Assembly: GCA_950295325.1 (NCBI GenBank) | Contig: OX485808.1 | Location: forward strand, 42,182,527 to 42,246,526 | Direction of reading: 5' to 3' | DNA length: 64,000 bases | DNA from: Polytrichum commune | Lineage: Eukaryota > Streptophyta > Polytrichopsida > Polytrichales > Polytrichaceae | In this document: positions 10,735 to 22,952 of the stretch, in pieces | How positions within the stretch are numbered: the first letter of the stretch is position 1 | Layout of the letters: each line of letters begins with the position of its first letter | Notes under the pieces: model-generated | What the model saw: the letters and a program-made list of their open reading frames with translations, nothing else | Told to the model about the DNA's origin: nothing | Databases searched by the model: none | Position numbers and translations under genes: made by a program

Positions 10735-11116
10735 CTAGTGTCATATGGTATTTTATGTCACTATGAATAAAGAGAATTAGTGACACTTTCTATGAATAAG
10801 TTTGCAGATATTACTTCCCAACTTATGTTTAGTTTATCCAAGTGTCAATTATTGAATAAACATTTGGTTACATTTGAACCCTACCAAAAATGTGATGAAA
10901 TATTGTGAAGGAATATTCAAAGTTGGATGAAAAATCACTTAGTAAGTGACCATAACTACAACACTGTAAATCTATAATGCCCAAACATAGTTTACAAGGA
11001 ATGGCAAACAATATTAGCTTAACGTTTAGAGTTGGTGACACTACACCGCGATTTACAATTAGTATTGAGCAAGACAAAATTGAATTGGTGACACTACATA
11101 GAGTATTCAGTGTAGC
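10735..11116. mobile_element. MITE, family A, copy 1
   Basis: The left end contains GTATTTTATGTCACTATGA. The right end contains GGTGACACTACATAGAGTAT, whose reverse complement aligns with the left end as an imperfect inverted repeat of about 25 bp. Internal sequence (AAAATCACTTAGTAAGTGAC, GGCAAACAATATTAGC) matches 57752-58148 and, in part, 38581-38800. The element has no coding capacity. The superfamily is not identified. Confidence 0.6.
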
Positions 11117-11439
11117 ATTGTGGCTTGTTGCATTGCAACTTGGATACATAAAGTAAGTTATATATTGAGTTTACTACCAACTATATGAATCTGGTAGAGA
11201 ACTGCGGTTTTAGTGAAACCTTGTTGACCAAATTAATCAGCTATTGGAGAATGGCATCTCATAGAATGATGGCAAATTTTTGGTGGGAGCTTAAGAGCTT
11301 ATTTTTATGAGGACTAAATTAGTCAACTATGTGTCAAATGTTTGTCTATTGAGAGATGAAATAAAATGGAATAAAAGGAATATTAATGTTTTTCATTTTC
11401 ATTGACATGAATGGGACCATGTTCTTTCTTACCCTAACC

Positions 11440-12790
11440 TTGTTTTACCAAGTGATGCGGTAGGACTACTTCCTACCTTCCGGGAGGTGGGCTCCTCTAA
11501 ATAATAATTACGGGGGAGAGGGGGTGATGAGTTACGTGTGCGTGCTTGAGTTCATGGGGACTAGGGCTTGGTTGTTATCGAGCTTTCTTTTATTTAGGAC
11601 AAGGTATGTGAGATAGTTAATGGCTATTTGATATATGTGTTTCATGAGTTTTTTGACTTCTTGAGGGGGTATTTTGAGTTTTCTTGGGATTGGAGTGATT
11701 ATTTGTGTATAACGAGGGTACCCTTGTTGTGATGGTAAGAAGGGGTTCAACATTCCATCCCATAGTTTTTAATGTCTGAATGAGTGTCAGATTTTTATTT
11801 TTTTATTTTTTTCCCTCCTATGGCACTATTTGGGAATTTATCATGGAAGTAGGTGAATTCTATAAGTTATATGTTGTTTGATGGGTTTGGGGGGATGGGT
11901 GTATGGCTATCTATGGGGGAGGGGCCTAGTATACCTAATATGGGCCATGCATGTGCATATGTTGGGGAGGCATGTGCATTGTATTAACTATTCCGGGATT
12001 GTGATGTCTTGGGGGCCGTTTGTATTCGTTGTCGGTATTTACTAGGGTATAGCATTTATGTGTGCTTGTTGGATTGGAGTGTGAGGGTTATTTGGTGCAA
12101 TGCTTTGTTTTGTCAAGCTATGTGAAGGTCTTTTATGTGTGGAGTGGAGAGTAGGTATGGTCACATGTCAATTTTGTGGTTTGGGCAAAGTGTACAGTTG
12201 GGGTTGGAATAGGTTATTGGCCAAATGATGTTCTTTTGGTGGTTTCCCATGTATTAGATGTATTGGAAAATTAAGGTTTGTGTAATTTGTGCATTAGATA
12301 TGTTTGAGGCTTTCCAGAAGTGGTATGAGAGTTTTTTGATTGATTTGCTCATTGAACACCATTTGTCAATGTATGTGAATTTGGATTTTGCAAAGGTATT
12401 TGTTTATATATGTTTGAAGTTTGTGGATTTCTCCATGATGTTCACTTGTTGAGACCCCATTGAGCCAATAAGGTATGGTGTGTGCAATGTGTATGTGGGG
12501 CGTGGGGTTTGGTGTGTTGCGGGTGGTTCCTTCATTGACTAGTTGGTCTATGATTCGTTACATGAGATTTTGGTATGTGCTCTAAATTTTTGTATTGTTA
12601 TGTTGTGTTTGGTCCATACAATTTGGTCCACTATGGCTGAGATAAATAGTTTGTCATGGTGGTTGTGTTGGGATGAGGGGTGGGGATGTGATTATCAATG
12701 AGATATATGTTGTTGAGGTTGTTAATAAATATGTATGTGTTTTGCGATCGGTCTTTTGTTGCCTATTGGGTTTTATTTTTCTTATTCTTA
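11440..12790 (-). mobile_element. 5'-truncated LINE fragment, copy 1 (restriction-like endonuclease end)
   Basis: Minus-strand peptides near 11532-11753 (KKLMKHIYQIAINYLTYLVL, LNKRKLDNNQALVP) match the C-terminus of the longer element at 42545-46700. The 3' end shows the same GAGCCC-CCTCCC hairpin and GCATCAC terminus. Similarity continues through the zinc-knuckle region near 12120-12260. Reading frames are broken by stops and shifts, so it is a dead copy. It stops before any reverse transcriptase sequence, as expected of a 5'-truncated LINE insertion. Confidence 0.65.
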
Positions 12791-12967
12791 TGGTGATATC
12801 TTTGGTATCCATTTTGAAGTATGCAACATAAAAATAGATCACTAAATTTACAGAGTTAGACATGTCAACATAATGGTACTCAACATGCAACTTTTGTTCC
12901 ATTGGCCCTCATAATATAACAATCTCAAAAAGTTTCACCTTGAGTATGTAACTCCCATGTTATATGT

Positions 12968-13391
12968 AGGGGACACACGGGGAGGTCACTCCATTGTCAA
13001 GTTGAAAACCACGTGTGAACAAAGTTTGCTACCCCTATATTATATGCCATAGATAAATTTTAAAATTATGATATATTTTCTATATATACATATCCATTGA
13101 TTATATCTTTTATATATTTTTTTGAAATTTTTAGTCATCTCCATTTTTTCTAGTAATTGTTTTAGTTCAATTCTGCGTCATTCTAGTTAGAAACAATATG
13201 TTTTCTAGAAAAAACAAATTATCAAAATTGGTTATCAATTTTTACTATGTAATAGATACCATGTATATGTACTCATAAATTTTTCTTGATAAAAGTTTGA
13301 CCCATTTTGTTGATGCAACTTAAAAAATGTAGATTTTTTTTGTTCCCACGTGGTGTTCAACTTGATAATGGAGTGGACCCCCTGGGAGGGG
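12968..13391. mobile_element. MITE with about 55-bp inverted repeats
   Basis: The left arm (containing CACTCCATTGTCAAGTTGAA) and the right arm (reverse complement CACTCCATTATCAAGTTGAA) continue into CCACGTG followed by GAACAAA. The interior is AT-rich and non-coding. The exact ends and target duplication are uncertain. Confidence 0.6.
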
Positions 13392-13549
13392 GCATCGGCA
13401 TTAAAATGGCTTAGAGGACAATCTTTGCAAAAATTAAATCAATTTTTTTTTAAAATGACCAAAAACTTGGGTGGAGACCAAATTAAATAAAATGAGATGT
13501 AGAAAAAAATTGGGTTGTATATTTATTATAAAATAAAAAATCCACAACG

Positions 13550-13845
13550 TATATGGTAACCAATCCTAATATTGCGCAACAATGTTCATGTTGCCCTTAT
13601 GTTGCGCAGCAATTGCTCATTGGAAATTCTCTCACTTCCATCACAAACATGGAGGGAAAACATGAAATTCACCAATTCCTACATGCAAAATCCTTGCCAA
13701 GAGTCAACCAGAAGAGATTCTCGTCTCCTGCCTTTGCTGATTGCATCCATAGTGTCATTGGTGCCTCTAGTCTCACAAAACGGTGGAACCCTACTCCGGA
13801 TTTTCTTGTGATTCCTTGGATTTCTTCGTGAACGGTAAGCATTCT
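13550..13845 (-). pseudogene. F-box/kelch-like gene fragment, interrupted by the CACTA element
   Basis: The minus-strand frame contains KSGVGFHRFVRLEAPMTLWM, which is similar to HSGVEFHRLVRLEKSIPMKY in the fragment at 19600-20435 on the other side of the CACTA element. The parts resemble the C-terminal region of plant F-box/kelch proteins, but no F-box itself is visible. The fragment ends exactly at the target-site duplication of the CACTA insertion (13843-13845). It may be the 3' part of the same gene or a second diverged copy; the repeated segment argues for two copies in tandem. Family call is tentative. Confidence 0.35.
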
Positions 13846-16800
13846 AGCTACAAGGAAAACACGAAAAAATGACTGGGGTTTATGACTAATATAGGTAAGA
13901 AAGTGCACTGATGACTAATACCATTTTTAGTCCTCAACATGGTCATGTCGGACCAGTCGCTCCAGACAAAATGACTACGGTCATATCGGACAATTTTTGT
14001 TTCCCATGGGGTTTTGGGACCTCGTTTTGGGTTGTCCCTCGACCTTTCGTCATTTTCACTATTTTTAGTCATATCTATGTGACTATATTTAGTCATGTAT
14101 AGTCATGTCTTTTGATTAGAATCGGTTATAACTATGTGATTAAACTTAGTCATGTTATGTATTTACATGACTACATGATCTTCACTATGTGTAGTCATAT
14201 GACAAGTATATTTATGCATTAACGACTATTATTAGTCATATTGTAACTAACAATAATTATATGATACATGATTGTTTGCTAAAATGAATCATCTTCGGCG
14301 CTTTGCATTTTGAGGGGTTAGTCATTATTTTTGGTCTAGTAATAAGCGTTTCAATTTTGATGACTAAATGTAGTCATTTGATATGACTATAAATAATATT
14401 ATTAAGAAAACATTGAATGTTATATTCATGACAATTACATTATTCGTATGAATAAAATAACTAAGCATAGTCATCGCCTTCAAACATTTTACTCTATGAT
14501 GTGACTAAATTTAGTCATTATATTTAAACAACTTATAGCAAAATATGACTGAATATAGTTATCATATTCAAACAGTGGACTACAATAGGTTAATTTGTAT
14601 AGTCACTATATTGAAATATTTTAGTACTATAGATGACAAATCATAAGAGACACACAACTTTCATATATTATAACTTCATATAATATACCCTCCTTTACAT
14701 TTGTCGTTTTTCGGTGTGGAACTACATTTTCCTCCTCTCATTTTTCATAATCCATCACTTCCATAACATCCCCTGTTGAAAATGTGGAGGGCGGTGGGAC
14801 CTCTTTATCCGCTACAACTACCTACAGTTCCAATGATTACGTATGTCAAAACCTCACGGAAAAGCCATGAAAGTAAACATGCAATTTGATGAAATATTAA
14901 CTGGTCACACAATTTGGCAGATTTATGTTTACATTCTTGGTGGCTTTCTCTTTGTTGTTTCTTCCCTCCATTATTTTTCTTACCCTCTTTATCCGTTACA
15001 TTGTTTGTACTTTATCCTTTATGTTTTGTAATTTTTGTCTTTGGGTTCCTCTGCTCTCCTGCGGTTTCCATGTTTATCATTGGATTTCTGTAATAATTTA
15101 TATTGATTTGGAGTTTCTCCACCTCCGTGACTCATTTTGTCTTTTTCCAAACTTTTGGACGGGTCTCATGCTATAATGTTAAATCAACATTTTTTTCCTC
15201 CTCGTTGCATGTGTTCGCTTCTTGCTCATTTCTTTTCTTAGGTTTTTTTTTTACAATGATTGTGTAGTGGTAGTTATAATTTGAAATGGGCAACCTCATC
15301 AATTGTTGTAAAAATATTAAATTAATAACTACGTCTAGTATTATTTCAATAAATAATGACTATTGCTAGTCATACATTTCACAAGTATGACTACTACTAG
15401 TTTAGCACTTCACAAACATTACTATTACTAGTCATATATTACACAAACTTGACTACCCATTACATTGCAAGCATAATTTTAAATAATCCTACATTTCTCA
15501 CAGTTTCTCAAGCTTCTAGTTTTTCTTCAATTCATTCCATGATCTCATTTTCAAACTCAAGGGGAAAATATTTTTCTTGTGGGTTTTTTGCCAAACTGCT
15601 TGTAGCATGTGTTTCAATGTTTATTTTCCAGTACGTGTGTTTTCTACCCTTACAATGTTGAGAGCATCCAACATCAACTTCATATTATTCTCTAATTCTT
15701 TTATATATATGTGTAGGTCTCGGCCCATATTTGTCAAGCAGTTGGACAAAGAGTTGCGGTCAAATTTATTTCTTCTATGGGAAACAATAAACATGTGGCT
15801 CGTCCTAGCCTTTTGTATTGCATCCCCCCTTCGTCTTTGCGACTTCGTCTCAATCTCATCACGTGATGGAGCCCTATCCAACTCAATTGCCTACATTGAC
15901 ATAATCTTCCATTTCATTGGATTAATACTTGCTGGATAATAATAAAATATGGCCTACAACTACTCACAAAATTTAAGAGTTTGAAACTCACCATATTTGT
16001 TACGATCTCCTCCTCATCACAACAATACATATTTTCTTATCGCATTGTTTTTTTTGCCACCCATGAATGTTGCTGCTTACACACCTTTCATCTTCAACTT
16101 CGTTATTCAGATGCATGGTTCCACAACAACACATCCCTCTACGCAATTGCACTTAGAGACAATTGGCCTTCCCATCCATTTTGTTTACGCAAATGGGCTC
16201 ATTTTGCAGTTAAGAGCTTCAACATCGTATCATGACTCCTTCAACATTTTGATTTGCTTGTATGATTGTTTTGTGATCAATGTTTGGAAATAAGGCTTAG
16301 GGACCCTAAATCCCAAAGGGATTGCCGGCATTGTCTAGGGTTATCTTCTTACCTCCCAAATTTGAAGCTATGATATTTGGCGTTTTTCCTATACACATGG
16401 GTTATTCACAAATGAATACACAACCACTAGTGATGACTAACTACACAACTAGCCGTAGTAACGTTTTCTAGAATAATGACATAATTAATCATACCTATGA
16501 CTTAGATGACTAGTCTTAGTCACATTTTCTATAGAAATGACTAGTCTTAATCATGTTTTTTAAAGTAATACTTAGTCTTAGTCATATTGTTTAAACTATA
16601 ACTAGTCTTAGTCATATTCTCTAAGGATTTTGGGTTTAGGGTTACGTACCTTTGCTGCGGGTTATTGATTCAACAACGGTGTGCGCTCTTCGCCCCACTC
16701 TGTCATCTCGTTGTTGTCGTCACCCACACTACCTCTAGTGCACATGTCCTCCTTTCTTAGTCTAACACTGGATCAAACATGGAACATCAATTAGAAGAAG

Positions 16801-19524
16801 GTCCACACCCTGATTTGGAACAACCACTATGAGGAGTTGACCTTCTCTTGCCTAGAATAGGAGTACTTAAAATATGTTAGACAACAACCTTGACATTCAA
16901 TCCAAAACAACACTTGATATCTGTGGTATTCTAGTAATTCCTTGGAGTACTTCTTCCACATGCTCACCCAATAAATTGGCTATGGACCTCAATATCACAT
17001 GTACAAAGGAAGACGCCAAGAGTGGAGGTATTTGAGCCATTTTCCTTGGAGTGGAAGACCAATATTGAGACAACAATTGTTTCAAAGGTTAGAGACACCT
17101 AGAAGCAAGCCTCACACCTCAATGTAACAATAAGACTTCAAGTAAAGAGAGGACAAAGCACGCTGGACCAAAATAAAGAACGCCAAAGAACAAATGAAGG
17201 TCGAAGAACAACACACTGGTGCAAAAAGAGAAGCGGCCACGGAAATAGGTACTCGGCCATGGAATTACAAGGAAATCGCGTGGCAATAGGATAGGTAACC
17301 CACGGGGATAGGGTAGACATATCATTTACGTTGCATGTAGGTTTTAGATTTTTTTTTTTTAAAATTCTTGATGACTACATGTAGTCATTGGTTTACAAAG
17401 AGAATGACTACATTTAGTCATGGTTGTCCTACATGTATGACTAGTCTTAGTCATAGATCCTCTGTTAGGTTTAGGTCTTTCTTCATTGCTTACTACATTG
17501 ATGACTATTGGTAGTCATTCATTTGTTTTATTGAACACTACAACTAGTCATAAGTTGACTAGGCATAGACGTGATCGACTTCAATCATAGTGAAATTCTA
17601 AATAATCCAACCGTCATTCATGGACTTGAATATGTCCTTCGCATGACTATCATGTACAAGAAATGAATTGGATCCCCTTTAATTGCATAGAAACATTTGG
17701 AAATGGATCCGAGAACACGAGAGGATCTTCTGCAGTTGTAATTGTGGAACATAGAGGAGAAGGAAACACATAGACAACAACTCACAAGTTACGCATGCCT
17801 ATATAAAAAAAATGCATGGGTGCAAAATGTTATCAAAGAAAACCATTCACAAACATCTTTGAGAGTACAAGCGAGATCTTGAATTCAAGAAATTAATCAT
17901 GATATGCTTGCTAGATGTTGTTGATGTTTTTTCTTCTTCTAAGCAATATCCAGGTGGGATGGTGTATAGTTTACTATGTTGCATTCAAACCTGTAGGAAA
18001 TGCGGAGACCTTATGTGCAGGCCGCAACAATTATTGTTTTAAAGTCTATAATTTCAGCTACTCTACTACTTCAAAGGGAGAGAGAGCCTACTTCATTTAG
18101 CGACCAACAAAAACTGGCGTGTAATTTTGGGACAGATACTTTCCATGGGCGATGGGGCTTATGAGCAATTTTGAAGCTCACTCATTTTACATATTGGAAT
18201 AGGAAGTGGGAAGTTAGAGTGTCAGCACATCCATATATGGGAAGGGGTGTATTTGCATAGCAAGCAACAAAGGCCATGAATGAATTATTGTCTTTTGTAA
18301 GGCAATTGCTTTTGAAAATGAAGTTCAAAAGTATGTGCAAAGCAAATCCATGGTTTAGAAAATATGTGTTGCTACAACAATCCTACCATAATTAATGATG
18401 GACTCGAGGATGACAAAGATGCCACTACCATGGAAGAAGAGGAGTTCAAGGAGGTAGAGCTCACAAAGGTCCCAGAGGAATAAATTAATCCACTATACCA
18501 AGGTTCTTGAATAACGCGTTTAATTACAATGTTTCTCCTCTTAAATTGCTTCACAATTTTTGGAGTATCAAATACATGTGTAAATGATTCACACTCTTCA
18601 AATTTGATCAATTAATCCCTTATTCAGTAGACTCATTTGTGTTTCCCTTTCATGTGCAACAATTATTTTTTCTTAAATGACAAGAGAAAAGATGGGTGGA
18701 AGATTATTTTACGAAGAGAGCCACGAAGCTCAAAAGTATCATCAAAGATAGACAGAATACCTGAAATGCATAGTCTGTAGTAAGGCAAGGACGAAGAACA
18801 TCATGGCCCAAGGCCCATATCCACTTCCATTGACATGGCATATGGTACCCATGTATTGAGGGGATGCATGGCTCTAACTATGGAAGACGTTGAACCGGGG
18901 GTTGGACATTGTGGAAGAAGATCCAGATTTGGAAGATGATGTTGTTTGACATTAGGAAGGGAGGTTGCATGTCAAAGATAGTAGCTATATGCACATATAA
19001 TTTTTTTGGGATTGTATGGACTATATTATTGCATATTATAAAGCCAAGAAATAAACTATGATGTTGCATAAAATTAATCGAACTCAAAAGCATTGCAAAT
19101 AAGTAAAAAATGGTTGTATTCTAAATATTTAATATACAACTAGCAAAAATGCCATTGCCATAAAACATTTGCTGAAATGATCAAAGACTGGGGACTCACA
19201 ACATGAATAAGTACGAAGAAAGTCCAAATGCAATATAAAAACCATTCACTATTAGGACCTGGAAATCGTAGTCAGCTAAGTACTAATTTTAGTCATATGG
19301 TTCATTATGACTATCATGAAAATAAAAATTATTGAGAGAACATGTTCCCCACACGTTCTCTACACAGTTCCCATCTAGGTCATGTCCGATACGACTAAAA
19401 ACCTAGTCATATGATGACTAAAATCACTTCTAGTCATCACTTTGGTTCAACATGACTACCCTAAAACCGATAGTCATATCTAGTCATATGGCCATAGTCA
19501 TTTTTTCGTGTTTTCCTTGTAGTG
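13846..19524. mobile_element. CACTA (EnSpm-like) DNA transposon, 5.68 kb, degraded or non-autonomous
   Basis: The right end reads, on the minus strand, CACTACAAGGAAAACACG and continues through GAAAAAATGACT. The left end is identical except for its first bases (AGCTACAAGG). A 3-bp target duplication, TCT, flanks it at 13843-13845 and 19525-19527, as is usual for CACTA elements. Clusters of GACTA-N3/4-TAGTC inverted motifs occur at about 14060-14580, 15357-15455, 16430-16620, 17373-17550 and 19268-19500, which suit the subterminal transposase-binding repeats of this superfamily. No transposase domain is recognised in any frame. One minus-strand ORF at 15621-15881 (GDAIQKARTSHMFIVSHR) could be a remnant of coding sequence, captured or original. 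Confidence 0.85.
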
Positions 19525-19599
19525 TCTGATGTATCACCTACGAGGTGAAGAATTTTTCTTAAGTGAGAATTGTGTTTCTGTACGAAATCAGTAGTAGCT

Positions 19600-20435
19600 T
19601 CCTGATCGATATATGATCAAACATTCAGATGTGTGGGAGCTTTGAATTGAACAATTCGGATCTGTTTTGGAGTCTTCAAGGGCCTGAAGTACGAGTTGCA
19701 GTCCAAATATAGGGTTTGACATGCATTCATAGGTTTCGCGGTATTTGCTTCATACATAAGTCTTTGCTGCGTTAGGAGCCTTTCTCTCGCAAATGCAGAC
19801 ATCATCACTGAAAATTTCTTTCCTAGAGACAAACAGAAGAGATTGTCGTCTACCCTTGCAAATATACTTCATTGGAATTGATTTCTCTAGTCTCACGAGA
19901 CGGTGGAATTCTACCCCGGAATGATCTACAATCTAAATTTAGGGTTGAGACCACCACAAGTTTGGCATGCATTCATCCATTAGAGCTTAGTGCATGCAAT
20001 GATTTTGGGATTAGTAGTAGAGGTAGCTATGGCAGAGAGTACCAGGAGCGGATTGGCAAGTGGATTATATCGACCTACAATTCGCCATTTTTTCTCGTGG
20101 TCAAGATTTTGCAGTATTTCTATGTGCTCCAGTAGGAGTGTTTTCTTTTGTGGTTCTGCGAGCAACAAGAAGACGCCTGCAACTTTCCTTATCGTAGTGT
20201 GGTTGCATAATAACCAAATCCAAGAATTCTTGATTGTTTCATAACATACTGCGCATTGACGATCAAACCACTTGCAAATGGAAGAGGGAGAGGATCATCA
20301 GGACTGCATCGCACCAAATTGGAATCAGCGCTATACAGGGGGGAATGTTCTTTGGTTATAAAATCAAATGCTCTACATCCACGTCTCTTAACTTGTATGA
20401 ATTGACAGTTTGGCCTACCTGATCCTTCCAAAGAG
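19600..20435 (-). pseudogene. F-box/kelch-like pseudogene fragment
   Basis: Minus-strand frames in order give RFGDPSLEGSGRPNCQFIQ and HSPLYSADSNLVRCSPDDPL (20440-20250), then LLAEPQKKTLLLEHIEILQN and LDHEKKWRIVGRYNPL (20168-19980), then HSGVEFHRLVRLE (about 19922). This order and the kelch-style phrases resemble plant F-box/kelch proteins, which pair with SKP1 in ubiquitin ligases. A frameshift separates the first two parts and stop codons follow ACTKL, so the gene is broken. No F-box is seen upstream. Confidence 0.4.
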
Positions 20436-20920
20436 GGATCACCAAATCTATAAGTCCACCCATTTTCAAGGTAGGAGATTGCAATAAATCAGCTCATATG
20501 AAAAAAATTGTATGCCCAGAAAGAGATTTAAGTGTGCCCTAGAATACTCATCCTGGATGGTTTATGAAAATAGTTCCTGCAAGTTAGCATGTGATACGTG
20601 CCTCTATTTGCTATCACTTTATCCATGATAACATAAATTGTAGGTTGAACATCAAACAACTTCTGGGCAGATGTTAGATCTCATCACCACCCCAGCTGGA
20701 GAAGTTGATCACATATGTGATCCCGATCTACTTCCTCATCAATAGTATACATGAATGTGGATTTTAGGATTGAGGATGTATGATAATACGTAGCTTATGG
20801 TGTGATTGAATTTTTGATATGAAGAATGTAGAATAAGGACCGGAATTCAATAAGGTCTAAGAAAGGACCAGAACTGTGCAGTGAATTTGTACCTGTCTTT
20901 CAAAGAAAATCTTGCCATGC

Positions 20921-21168
20921 CCTAATATTGCGCAGTTCATTGCATGCGCAATTATCTGCGCAGTATTAGGCCGGCATTTTTAAATTCTAAAATATCCACC
21001 CCCTTGGTAATCGGGCAAGATCGTTTGTCTGGATTTCATCCGTTCTGAAATAATTTTTCTTCCATCCAAATTACGCTTCATCCCACTAGATATTCCCCCA
21101 AAAATTAAAATTTTTTATTTATTTTGCCTGATATGTCTTGTCGATGTCAACACTGCGCAATATTAGGA
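20921..21168. repeat. Inverted-repeat element with CCTAATATTGCGCA ends
   Basis: CCTAATATTGCGCAG at 20921 faces CTGCGCAGTATTAGG at 20956-20970, making a hairpin. A further copy in the same reversed orientation, TGCGCAATATTAGGA, lies at 21154-21168. The same 15-mer also occurs at 13564-13578 in plus orientation. The interior is non-coding. It is probably a MITE or part of one. Confidence 0.5.
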
Positions 21169-21369
21169 CCGTCTACCATAGTGCTCTACTTTTGGGTCTC
21201 AAAGTGGGTGGTCGTGTACTTCAAAACGATTACCAATGATACCATTATAAGAATAAAAAAACACAATCCTTGCAATGATTGGCGAAGCCGCTTGATACGC
21301 GTGGGCCGTAGTACTCCGCGTCTTCTCTCACACAACACCGCTTCTACCGCCTTCTCTGTCCGCTTGTCA

Positions 21370-21743
21370 GAGCATCTCCACCTTTGGGCAGAAAGGCAAG
21401 CTCTCGAAATGCGCTTTGAAGAGCTCCAAGCATGCACTAAATTTTTTAGGGTGGCACTCCCCAACCGTTACTTGCATACTGGCTCTTCAAGCCGAAAAAT
21501 TGTCAGGAATATTCCCTGTATTCCCAAAAGTGGCACGATTCACTGAATCGCAAGTGGATGAGGCCCCGGAATGTGGGCGCAGCAAGAGCAACGCTCACCC
21601 GCGAGGATAGTGAGTGGAGCCAAAAGTTTGAAGAGCCTTGGCAATCAAGGCCTTGGTGTTGGGGAGGGGTGGGGCAGGTTTTTCTCCAAGGCCGCGTTAA
21701 AGGGCTTGCCAAGTCCCTTTAACGTGGCAGGGTGGAGATGCTC
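21370..21743. mobile_element. MITE with GAGCATCTCCACC ends and TCA target duplication
   Basis: The left end GAGCATCTCCACC and right end GGTGGAGATGCTC are perfect inverted repeats. TCA flanks both sides (21367-21369 and 21744-21746). The element is 374 bp and GC-richer than its surroundings. GAGCATCTCC-type termini are common in plant MITEs. Overlapping open frames in it are not convincing genes. Confidence 0.8.
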
Positions 21744-21746
21744 TCA

Positions 21747-22950
21747 TTTGGTTCACCATGATGTTTTGTGGGTCAATGTAGGGTTTTGGTTGAAGGCGAC
21801 ACCAAATATCTCTGTGTGCTTCAAAAAGCAACACTTGAAGGAGGTATGGAGATCTAACGTTTTCACTTGACTGTGGGTATGGAGTCTCTTAGGTTTTCAC
21901 TTGAAGTTGAAGATTTCAGTCAGAGTCAGAGTCCTCATCCAAGTATGTGTTGGTCGGATGGAGTGTGTTAGATCGGGGCTGCGTGACACTTTGATGTGTG
22001 TGCTCCAACAATATATGTGGCCTTCCTGACCTAGTCTGTTAGTTTTTCAGATCTGATTCTGTGTCTTCGTAGAGTACATGAAGTGACATGTGAGGTTGTT
22101 GTTTTGGTAGACAGTTTCTTATGTTTTGGCCCGTTGCTCTTGAGACTTCGGACATTACTTATGTGTCACATTTGTGCGCATCTGGCACCAAAGGAACTCT
22201 ATGCCGGCTCAAAGTGTGCTCTTTCGCAAAATTTGTCTCTCTCCCTATTTGGCCATGAAGCTTTACTTGGGTTATTGATATCTGTAACCATGAGATCGGA
22301 GGAGATCTGTGGACTCCATAGTTTAAACTTGTACATCGCCACGAAGTTGTCTTCAACTTAGCACTGCTTTTTAAGTTTCTATGTTTTTGTTAATAATGAT
22401 AAAACCCTTTCATGTGGTAGACTTTGTGAGTCCTACTTTTTCCCTCAACTTGCAAGTGCAATAGTGGCCATCCCCTGGCACCCTTGTAAAGCTGCGACAT
22501 GGTTATGAGGTCTTGCAAATCATTGCTAAAGCTTCAACCTTTCAATCATCAAGCTTTGAACCGAGCTATTTATTTTCGGTGTCGTCATTCAAGCGGTGTT
22601 GGATTGAGGCAAGAACTTTCATGAGCTGCTACATTAAATTCAATTCTTGATATGGCAGTACAATCTTCCTGTAAATTTCTAGACATGCTTTACATGACAT
22701 TATATGTGGTAAGACGAACGGAGCTTGATCAAGCCGTCTGTATCTTTAGTCTTACGTTTCTTAGGTTTCTGGATAGAAGATACTCACAAGATTGCTCCAG
22801 AGATGCTCTATATATATGTACATACGTAAATGATTGGTTTGCACTACTATATGCTAACTACATCGGTTTTTTAGTGTAAAATAACAACCAAATCATTCTC
22901 TTGGTTTTCTGCCATAACTAAATGTCGCTGAATTTGTTGTTGGTATGTGT
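21747..22950. other. Stretch with no recognised gene
   Basis: Several short open frames exist but none encodes a recognisable domain. Since remnants of an EDR2-like gene start at 22953, decayed upstream exons (a PH domain would be expected) may lie here, but I could not identify them. Confidence 0.4.
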
Positions 22951-22952
22951 AG

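Noticed and set aside
21124-21546. 140-aa ORF overlapping the GAGCATC MITE
   Set aside because: It crosses the boundary of a defined transposon and matches no family.
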